From assembly GCA_018819005.1 (NCBI GenBank), contig JAHJQU010000396.1, forward strand, positions 1 to 6,286: DNA of 6,286 nt, in the 5' to 3' direction. The stretch comes from Pseudomonadota bacterium. GTDB lineage: Bacteria; Desulfobacterota; Desulfobacteria; Desulfobacterales; RPRI01. Shown here one piece after another: positions 1-5,452 of the stretch. How positions within the stretch are numbered: the first letter of the stretch is position 1; each line of letters opens with the position of its first letter. The position numbers and the translations under genes are program-made. A model generated the notes under the pieces. That model saw only the letters and a program-made list of their open reading frames with translations, searched no databases and was not told the origin of the DNA.

Positions 1-1099
1 GAATGAACAGGGTGTTTTTACTGTTCATTTTCATGGAAAATTGGATGTCAGGTCCTCAGCGGGCATAATTAAAGAATTAATTCCGGAAATAAATTCATCA
101 TCTCTGACTTCTCTTACTGCCGATTTTGATGATGTCTCATATTTTGACGACTTTGGTCTAATTGTCCTTATTGAATTAAAAAAAGCTGTAAAGAATAAGA
201 ATATTTCATTCAGGATGACAGACACCCGCAACATTACAGAAAACATTCTTTCTTTAAAAGAGTCGGATTTTGATAAATCCCCCGTCACTGTCAAACCGAA
301 AAAATCTTACGGAGTTGTTATCAGATTTGGTGAAACAGTAATAAAAAGCGCTTCAAATTTTAAAATTCTTGTTTCTTTTATCGGTTCGGTTCTTTTTTCA
401 TTTTACCATATATGCCGGCATCCCGGGTCACTTCGTGTTGACGACACGATACTATGCATGGAAAAAACCGGTGTTAATGCCGTTCCGATAGTTGCTCTTA
501 TCAGCTTTCTTCTCGGGCTTGTTATTTCTTTCATGTCTTCTTTACAACTGCAGCAGTTTGGAGCAAATGTTTATGTAGCTTCACTCGTAGCTATTGCAAT
601 GGTTTCAGAACTTGGACCGATAATGACTGCCATAGTTGTAGCCGGCCGATCCGGCTCAGCTTTTGCGGCAGAAATTGGAACCATGAAAATATCCGAAGAG
701 ATAGACGCCCTTTTCGTAATGGGGTTCGACCCCACTCTTTTTCTTGCAGTCCCAAGAATACTGGCATCTGTTATTGTAGTCCCGTTTCTTACCCTTTTTT
801 CGAATATATTCGCAATAGCCGGTGGACTAGTTGTCGGAGTGTTCATTCTTGACTTGACAATAAGCTCGTATATCTCCCAGACTATTAAGGTTCTGACCCT
901 TTTTGAAGTTGTTTGGGGAATGTCCAAAAGCATTATCTTTGCTATCCTTATTTCTTGGGTTGGCTGTCTCAGGGGTTTTCAGACAAGAGGTGGCGCTGAT
1001 GCAGTTGGAAATGCGGCCACATCGGCAGTTGTAAGCGGCATATTTCTTATTATTCTTTTTGATTCAATGTTTGCAGTCGGACGAAGCTACTGGAGATAA
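1..1099 (+). CDS. mlaE: MlaE-type phospholipid ABC transporter permease with N-terminal STAS domain (5' partial)
   Basis: Integral inner-membrane permease of an Mla/MCE lipid transporter. The frame is open from base 2 to the TAA at 1097-1099, giving 365 visible residues with the true start upstream. A TTG at 41 is in frame but lies inside what looks like the first STAS beta strands (visible residues about 4-15), so I do not treat it as the start. Visible residues about 1-90 resemble a STAS domain (the MlaB role in E. coli), with the helix-start motif FDDFG at 48-52. Residues about 105-365 are the MlaE permease domain with several hydrophobic segments (roughly 158-182, 190-215, 250-283, 305-322, 342-358). 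The family hallmark ELGP...AGRSGSAFAAEIGTM...EEIDAL lies at 203-237. The gene is followed after 13 nt by mlaF. Function is assigned by family; substrate (glycerophospholipid) and direction are inferred. The STAS call is less certain than the permease call. Confidence 0.93.
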   Translation, partial: NEQGVFTVHFHGKLDVRSSAGIIKELIPEINSSSLTSLTADFDDVSYFDDFGLIVLIELKKAVKNKNISFRMTDTRNITENILSLKESDFDKSPVTVKPKKSYGVVIRFGETVIKSASNFKILVSFIGSVLFSFYHICRHPGSLRVDDTILCMEKTGVNAVPIVALISFLLGLVISFMSSLQLQQFGANVYVASLVAIAMVSELGPIMTAIVVAGRSGSAFAAEIGTMKISEEIDALFVMGFDPTLFLAVPRILASVIVVPFLTLFSNIFAIAGGLVVGVFILDLTISSYISQTIKVLTLFEVVWGMSKSIIFAILISWVGCLRGFQTRGGADAVGNAATSAVVSGIFLIILFDSMFAVGRSYWR

Positions 1100-1112
1100 A
1101 GATAAGAAGGTT

Positions 1113-1880
1113 ATGGCAACAAAAGATACGATCCTCCAGGTAAAAAATCTCATTGCAAAATACGGCGATGAAGTTATTCTCAACAACATCAGCCTCGATG
1201 TTTATGCAGGTGAAGTTCTTGTAATTCTGGGTGGAAGCGGATGCGGAAAAAGCACACTGCTGAAACATATGGTCGGCCTTGCTTCTCCATCATCCGGGAA
1301 TGTTTTTATTGACGGCATTGACATAACCCGATGTAACACTAAAACGCTGCATAATATTTTAAAAGGAATAGGAATACTTTTCCAAAGCAGCGCCCTTCTG
1401 GGCTCAATGACTGTTGGGGAAAACATTGCACTTCCGATAACAGAGTATTCTTTAATGCCTAAAAATTCCGTTGATATGCTTGTTCAACTGAAACTTCGCC
1501 TTGTTGAACTTGAAGGTTTTGAAAATTATCTGCCTTCGGAACTGAGCGGGGGAATGAAAAAAAGGGCCGGCCTCGCGCGTGCTCTTGCACTGAATCCGAA
1601 AATACTTTTTCTGGATGAACCTACAGCCGGCCTTGACCCGGTAATCTCCTCTGAAATTGATGAGCTTATCATGCAAATCAACAGAAGACTGGGCACAACC
1701 ATTGTAATCGTAACACATGACCTTGACACAATATTTACAGTTGCCAACCGGGTTGTAATGCTTGATAAAAACACAAAAGGAATAATTGCCGAGGGAGATC
1801 CAAAGAGTATCAGGGATAACAGCCCCGATCCGTCAGTCAGGCAATTTTTTAAACGGAATGCAAAGTCGATGGACTCGTAA
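1113..1880 (+). CDS. mlaF: MlaF-type phospholipid ABC transporter ATP-binding protein
   Basis: Cytoplasmic ATPase that powers the MlaE permease. The 255-residue product has the full ABC set: Walker A GGSGCGKST at 40-48, Q-loop Gln91, signature LSGGM at 144-148, Walker B ILFLDEP at 164-170, D-loop AGLD at 172-175 and H-loop His202. The segment GILFQSSALLGSMTVGEN (87-104) and the signature followed by KKRAGLARAL are typical of the MlaF/Ttg2A subfamily. The ATG at 1113 was chosen because homology starts right after it (ILQVKNL at 7-13). In-frame TTG codons at 1059 and 1071 would overlap mlaE and add unrelated residues. The purine-rich AAGAAGG at 1104-1110 ends only 2 nt before the ATG, so the ribosome site is unusually close and translation may be coupled to the mlaE stop 13 nt upstream. 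Length is close to the usual (about 250-270 aa). No defects seen. Confidence 0.95.
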   Translation: MATKDTILQVKNLIAKYGDEVILNNISLDVYAGEVLVILGGSGCGKSTLLKHMVGLASPSSGNVFIDGIDITRCNTKTLHNILKGIGILFQSSALLGSMTVGENIALPITEYSLMPKNSVDMLVQLKLRLVELEGFENYLPSELSGGMKKRAGLARALALNPKILFLDEPTAGLDPVISSEIDELIMQINRRLGTTIVIVTHDLDTIFTVANRVVMLDKNTKGIIAEGDPKSIRDNSPDPSVRQFFKRNAKSMDS

Positions 1881-1903
1881 AAATTATTAAAGATGGGTAA
1901 AAC

Positions 1904-2881
1904 ATGGCTTCAATAAAAACAAAATTCAGTGTCGGAATCTTTGTTATGTTGGGTTTATTTGTTGCGTTTATTGCAATAATATGGCTCGGCATGTCACATT
2001 TCTTTGAACAGGGACAGCTCTATTCAGCCTATTTCGACGATTCGGTGCAAGGATTGGCAAAAGACTCGCCTGTAAAATACAGAGGAGTCACAATCGGAAG
2101 AGTTGCCGATATACTTGTGGCCCCGGATGCGAAGCTTATAGAGGTAATATTAAAAATAGAAACTGATATGAAACCGGATAAAAACATCGTTGCCCAGTTA
2201 AAATCAGTCGGAATAACAGGCATAATGTTTATTGAACTGGACAGGAAGAGGAGAGGAGAACCGGATCTTTCCCCATCACTGAGCTTTCCACCCAGACATA
2301 CGGTTATCGATACAAAACCTTCTGAAATAAGGAACTTCATCGACAACATAAATGACGTGGTAAAACAATTGCAAAATATGGACTTTGGAGGAATGTCGGA
2401 TAAGTTTAAAAAGACTCTCGATAAAATAAACATTGCGGTAGATGAGGCAAAAATCGGAAAATTAACCCTGGATATCAGAGCATCTTTAGACAAATGGGAT
2501 GCCGCGATGGATTCCATAGAGAGTGCAGGAAAAACATTTAAATTATTTTCATTAAATACTGATCAAGCCATTTCAAACCTGAATAGCACAATAGCAAAAG
2601 TTGATAAAATTGTTGCCGATAATCAGGATGACATCGAGCAGACAATTCAGGACTTCAATCGAACCGTAAACAATGCGGGGAACCTGATACAGAAAGGGAC
2701 CTTTCTTGTTGAAAAGACCGATTACAACCTTTCCTCCCTGCAGAAGCAGATCCTCGCAACAATGCAGAGTATAGAAAAAACCAGCGAAACATTAAACCGT
2801 TCAATTGAATTAATTTCTGATCAGCCATCCATGCTTCTTTATGGAACCCCGCTTCCTGAAAAAGCAACGGATAAAGATTAA
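1904..2881 (+). CDS. mlaD: MlaD-type MCE-domain lipid-binding protein, long form
   Basis: Periplasm-facing, membrane-anchored lipid-binding subunit of the Mla transporter. The 325-residue product has a short cytoplasmic N-terminus, one transmembrane segment at about 9-30 and an MCE domain at about 38-115. The latter carries the typical SVQGLAKDSPVKYRGVTIGRV stretch (47-67) and SVGITGIMFIEL (101-112). Residues about 140-305 are polar, heptad-like and predicted helical. The tail QPSMLLYGTPLPE (307-319) resembles the C-terminal motif common in long MCE proteins. E. coli MlaD is only 183 aa, so this is a long form, closer in design to MCE proteins whose C-terminal helices make a tube or needle across the periplasm; that structural role is inferred. 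The start is 23 nt after mlaF, with only a weak GATGGG-like ribosome site. The stop codon is part of a 9-bp direct repeat bounding the downstream palindromic element. Confidence 0.93.
   Translation: MASIKTKFSVGIFVMLGLFVAFIAIIWLGMSHFFEQGQLYSAYFDDSVQGLAKDSPVKYRGVTIGRVADILVAPDAKLIEVILKIETDMKPDKNIVAQLKSVGITGIMFIELDRKRRGEPDLSPSLSFPPRHTVIDTKPSEIRNFIDNINDVVKQLQNMDFGGMSDKFKKTLDKINIAVDEAKIGKLTLDIRASLDKWDAAMDSIESAGKTFKLFSLNTDQAISNLNSTIAKVDKIVADNQDDIEQTIQDFNRTVNNAGNLIQKGTFLVEKTDYNLSSLQKQILATMQSIEKTSETLNRSIELISDQPSMLLYGTPLPEKATDKD
2873..2881. repeat. Left copy of 9-bp direct repeat AAAGATTAA (putative target-site duplication)
   Basis: AAAGATTAA forms the last codons and stop of mlaD (Lys-Asp-stop) and recurs exactly at 3033-3041, directly after the GCCGTC end of the palindrome. 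The match and its position suggest a target duplication, but a 9-bp AT-rich match by chance cannot be excluded. Confidence 0.45.
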
Positions 2882-3032
2882 TGTTCTCGTAAAATTTACA
2901 AATTCAGACGGCAAAGTTAAAAGCTCATTATGCAAGGCGCACAAATCTTGAGGAATGAAGCGTACTTACTGGTACGCTGCAATGACGAAAGATGAAGTGC
3001 AACACAGTAGAATGACTTTTTACGAAGCCGTC
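2882..3032. mobile_element. Probable MITE-like insertion between mlaD and the lipoprotein gene
   Basis: This 151-bp non-coding stretch is flanked on both sides by the same 9-bp sequence AAAGATTAA (2873-2881 and 3033-3041), as expected for a target-site duplication. Its interior is dominated by a long imperfect palindrome (2907-3032). Near its outer edges lie the opposed motifs TCGTAAAA (left, about 2887-2894) and TTTTTACGA (right, about 3017-3025). There is no transposase gene, so if mobile it would be non-autonomous. Removing the stretch plus one repeat copy would leave about 31 nt between the mlaD stop and the lipoprotein ATG, a normal within-operon distance. The exact left boundary is uncertain, because the clear inverted-repeat end GACGGC is 25 nt inside the direct repeat. 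An old REP/ERIC-like repeat without recent mobility is the alternative. Confidence 0.5.
2907..3032. repeat. 126-bp imperfect inverted repeat with perfect central hairpin
   Basis: The left arm (2907-2965) and the reverse complement of the right arm (2972-3032) align over their whole length with small gaps. Shared blocks in the same order are GACGGC, AAAAG-TCATT, GCAC, ATCTT and AGCGTAC. The centre is a perfect 7-bp stem AGCGTAC (2959-2965) / GTACGCT (2972-2978) with a 6-nt loop TTACTG. If transcribed it would fold into one long bulged hairpin between mlaD and the lipoprotein gene. This could protect the upstream mRNA end or dampen read-through. It lacks a T-run directly after a GC-rich stem, so it is not a classic intrinsic terminator. 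It resembles from memory dispersed intergenic repeats of Desulfobacterales genomes; that resemblance is unverified. Confidence 0.8.
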
Positions 3033-3041
3033 AAAGATTAA
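3033..3041. repeat. Right copy of 9-bp direct repeat AAAGATTAA (putative target-site duplication)
   Basis: This is an exact second copy of the sequence at 2873-2881, abutting the right end of the 126-bp inverted repeat. The sequence after it (3042-3072) is the presumed original leader of the lipoprotein gene and contains its ribosome site. Confidence 0.45.
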
Positions 3042-3072
3042 AATTAACCTTATATCCATAGGGAAGTTTGTT

Positions 3073-3720
3073 ATGAAAATATTTGGAAAAACTTTTTATA
3101 CATTATTTTTTGCGTCATTCATCGGCGGCCTGGTTTTATCTCTCGCGGGTTGTTTGAGTTTCGGAGAGCCGGCAAGCAAAGTTGATTATTACACCCTTGA
3201 ATATGTTTCTCCGAAATTCACTGAAATTAAAGCCGTCAATTCAATAATAAAAATGGAACGCTTTCGGGTATCTCCCGTATATAACTCCGAAAGAATCAGC
3301 TACAGGAAAAATAATTTCCAGACCGATAAGTACAGTAACCAAAGATGGGAGACAATTCCTGCTCAGTTGATTCCCTATTTTCTGTTCAGGGACATCAGAC
3401 AGTCCGGTCTTTTCAAGGCTGTATTCAATCATGATACAGGCTTTGCTGCAACCCATTCAATATCAGGAACTGTTGACGAATTTTTCGAGGATGACAGAGG
3501 CAAGATCTGGGAAGCCGTTCTGTCGCTTGATATCATTCTCATGGCAGAAAATGAACCCGACTTAAACAAAAGAATCCTTTTTCAAAAAAGATACAGCGCC
3601 CGAAAAGAATGTGCGAAAAATAATCCGGGAGCGCTCGCAGAAGCGATGAGCAAGGCGATGTCCGAATTATCCGCACAAATTATAACGGATATATATAAAA
3701 CCCTCGAAGGTAAACTATGA
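3073..3720 (+). CDS. ABC-type transport auxiliary lipoprotein, PqiC-like
   Basis: Probable outer-membrane-anchored partner of the MlaEFD transporter. The 215-residue product starts with a lipoprotein signal: Lys2/Lys6, a hydrophobic core at about 8-25 and a lipobox LAGC at 24-27, so mature protein would begin at lipidated Cys27. Residue +2 is Leu rather than Asp, which by the Lol rule favours the outer membrane. The mature part shows features of the ABC transport auxiliary family (PqiC type): DYYTL at 38-42, ERFRVSP..NSERISYR at 62-78, and a W-x-x-x-P-A-Q-L-I-P-Y...SGLF-K-A-V-F segment at 92-118. The C-terminal helix (about 187-212) is also typical. A GGGAAG ribosome site (3061-3066) lies 6 nt before the ATG. 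It is separated from mlaD by the palindromic element, and its TGA overlaps the pgi ATG. It likely takes the docking role PqiC has for PqiB; this is inferred from family and context. Confidence 0.85.
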   Translation: MKIFGKTFYTLFFASFIGGLVLSLAGCLSFGEPASKVDYYTLEYVSPKFTEIKAVNSIIKMERFRVSPVYNSERISYRKNNFQTDKYSNQRWETIPAQLIPYFLFRDIRQSGLFKAVFNHDTGFAATHSISGTVDEFFEDDRGKIWEAVLSLDIILMAENEPDLNKRILFQKRYSARKECAKNNPGALAEAMSKAMSELSAQIITDIYKTLEGKL

Positions 3721-5336
3721 ACCCGAAACCGTCTTATTCCATAATTGATTTCCCCGAATGGAAAAAGCTGAAAAAACATGCGGGTATCATTAACCGCGAG
3801 GAAAATCACCTTAAATACCTTATCGGTGAAAAAGGCCGCATGGAAAATTTTTCTCTGAAAGGTGCCGGTATTTTCTATGATTATTCCCGTCAGAGGGTGA
3901 ATGCCGGAACTATGAAACTTCTGTTTAAACTTGCTGAAAACAGAGGGGTAACAAAACAGTTTAAATCCATGACAGACGGAGAAATAGTCAACAACACCGA
4001 AAACCGTGCTGCGCTTCACACCGCATCAAGATCCTTTTCCGCCGATCCAGTATTTGTAAACAGAAAAAACATCATGCCCGAAATGTTTTTGGTAAGAAAA
4101 AAAATAAAAGAATTTACATCCAAAATTCATAGCGGTGAAATCAGGGGTTCAACAGGTAAGGTTTTTAAACACATAGTAGTTATCGGAATCGGAGGTTCTT
4201 ACCTTGGTCCTGAATTTGTTGCAGCAGCATTAAAGCATCTTGCCATAAAGAAAATGCAAATACATTTTCTTTCTAATGTTGATATTCACAACTTTGGAGA
4301 AATAGCAGCGTCTATTGATCCCGAAAGCACGATCTGGATTGTTATATCAAAAAGCTATACTACTTCCGAAACAGCGGCAAACACAAACCAGGCCTATGAA
4401 TTCATGAAACAGAAAAGGCTCGATCCTGCAAAACACTTTGTAACAGTCACCAGCAAGGGAAGTCCGGGAGATGACCCTTCAAACCCGGTTATCGCGTCGT
4501 TTCACATGTTCGATTTCATAGGAGGAAGATACAGCGTTACTTCGGCGGTTGGAGGTGTTCCGTTAAGTCTTTACCTCGGATATGATGTTTTTGAACGGTT
4601 TTTAAAAGGGGCGGAAGAGATGGATATGCACGCCATACAAGCGCCTCCCGAAAAGAATCTCCCTCTGGTCGCCGCTCTGATATCCGTATGGAATAATAAT
4701 TTTCTTCATTATCCGGCACAGGCTGTAATTCCTTATGCCTCTCCCCTGTCAAAGCTTGCTCCTCATATACAGCAACTGAATATGGAAAGTAACGGAAAAT
4801 CGGTTAACAAGTACGGGGATGCTCTTGGTATATCTGCAGGAATAATTATCTTCGGTGAGCCGGGTACCAACGCACAACACTCGTTTTTTCAGCTCGCTCA
4901 CCAGGGAAGGCCCTTCCCCGTCGATTTTATAGGAGTCATCAAGCCATCTTATGATCAGTACAAATTCAAATCAAAAGGAGTCACAAATCATCAGGAGCTC
5001 TGTGCAAATTTAATCGCCCAACCCGCCGCCCTAGCATGCGGAAAAGATGACGCCAATGGCGCAAAACGCTTCGAGGGAAACAGGCCTTCTTCAACCATAT
5101 TATTAAATGACTTGTCCCCGGAAAACATTGGAAGGCTTCTCTCCTTCTACGAGGCTAAAACGGTCTATGAAGCATTTATCTGGGGTATAAATCCGTTCGA
5201 TCAGTTCGGAGTGGAACTTGGGAAATCCCTCGCATCAGGCATCAGGAAAAAAATAGCGGAAAAAAATAAAAATCCGGAATATTCTTTTGAGGATGCCGAT
5301 CCGATTACAAAATTCTATCTTGAAAAATTATTCTAA
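3717..5336 (+). CDS. pgi: Glucose-6-phosphate isomerase
   Basis: Cytosolic enzyme interconverting glucose 6-phosphate and fructose 6-phosphate in glycolysis/gluconeogenesis. The 539-residue product matches the usual bacterial length (about 540-550). Recognisable motifs in order are GEIVNNTENRAALHTASR (88-105), the phosphate-site loop VIGIGGSYLGPE (155-166), SKSYTTSET (211-219), the family signature region FIGGRYSVTSAVGG (267-280), NMESNGKS with catalytic Glu357, GEPGTNAQHSFFQLAHQG with ring-opening His388, and the second signature NPFDQFGVELGK with Lys503. All catalytic residues are present. The ATG at 3717 overlaps the preceding lipoprotein TGA (ATGA), and GAAGG at 3706-3710 gives a 6-nt spaced ribosome site within the upstream gene, so translation is probably coupled. 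Its place behind a lipid-transport operon has no obvious metabolic logic. No terminator is evident after the stop. Confidence 0.97.
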   Translation: MNPKPSYSIIDFPEWKKLKKHAGIINREENHLKYLIGEKGRMENFSLKGAGIFYDYSRQRVNAGTMKLLFKLAENRGVTKQFKSMTDGEIVNNTENRAALHTASRSFSADPVFVNRKNIMPEMFLVRKKIKEFTSKIHSGEIRGSTGKVFKHIVVIGIGGSYLGPEFVAAALKHLAIKKMQIHFLSNVDIHNFGEIAASIDPESTIWIVISKSYTTSETAANTNQAYEFMKQKRLDPAKHFVTVTSKGSPGDDPSNPVIASFHMFDFIGGRYSVTSAVGGVPLSLYLGYDVFERFLKGAEEMDMHAIQAPPEKNLPLVAALISVWNNNFLHYPAQAVIPYASPLSKLAPHIQQLNMESNGKSVNKYGDALGISAGIIIFGEPGTNAQHSFFQLAHQGRPFPVDFIGVIKPSYDQYKFKSKGVTNHQELCANLIAQPAALACGKDDANGAKRFEGNRPSSTILLNDLSPENIGRLLSFYEAKTVYEAFIWGINPFDQFGVELGKSLASGIRKKIAEKNKNPEYSFEDADPITKFYLEKLF

Positions 5337-5385
5337 GGTTAATCAAATGAACCCTCGAATCCTTGGACCCTTTCGCCCAACCAAA

Positions 5386-5414
5386 TTGAGAGAATAAAAA
5401 CCTTTTATTATTAA
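5386..5414 (+). promoter_or_regulatory. Possible sigma70-type promoter for the flavoprotein gene
   Basis: TTGAGA (5386-5391, five of six matches to the -35 consensus) is followed after 17 nt by TATTAA (5409-5414, four of six matches to the -10 consensus). It sits about 40-65 nt upstream of the flavoprotein ATG, inside an AT-rich 116-nt spacer after pgi. In AT-rich DNA such matches arise easily, so this is a weak prediction. The flavoprotein could instead be read through from pgi. Confidence 0.3.
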
Positions 5415-5442
5415 TATCAAAGTGTTAAGCTGAACATATTAA
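5411..5442. promoter_or_regulatory. AT-rich inverted repeat before the flavoprotein gene, possible operator
   Basis: TTAATAT (5411-5417) and its exact reverse complement ATATTAA (5436-5442) flank an 18-nt spacer. That spacer includes the near-palindrome GTTAAGCTGAAC (5424-5435, 10 of 12 symmetric). The right arm runs directly into the ribosome site AAGGA (5441-5445), 7 nt before the ATG at 5453. A repressor bound here, or an RNA stem that hides the ribosome site, could control the gene. With only A/T arms it may also be chance. Confidence 0.25.
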
Positions 5443-5452
5443 GGAAAAATTT

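Noticed and set aside
41..43. TTG as the start codon of the mlaE product
   Set aside because: The frame is open to the window edge, and residues encoded at 2-40 look like the first STAS strand, so the gene most likely starts upstream of the window.
571..933. 120-codon minus-strand open frame within mlaE, and similar minus-strand frames elsewhere (2029-2517, 3582-4019, 5758-6063)
   Set aside because: They lie entirely opposite well-supported genes with clear family motifs, have no recognisable domains and are expected shadows of codon bias.
1059..1112. TTG-initiated N-terminal extension of MlaF overlapping mlaE
   Set aside because: The extra 18 residues are simply the mlaE tail read in another frame and have no family resemblance. 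The ATG at 1113 sits right before the conserved ABC start.
2972..3025. Central hairpin plus T-run (3017-3021) as a rho-independent terminator for mlaD
   Set aside because: The T-run is about 40 nt from the perfect stem and is itself part of the outer imperfect stem, so the classic stem-then-U-tract layout is missing.
5347..5397. 16-codon frame starting at ATG 5347 after pgi
   Set aside because: Very short, no good ribosome site, no recognisable product, in an AT-rich spacer.
5337..5452. Intrinsic terminator downstream of pgi
   Set aside because: No GC-rich hairpin followed by T residues was found. Only short weak complements such as TTGG/CCAA are present.
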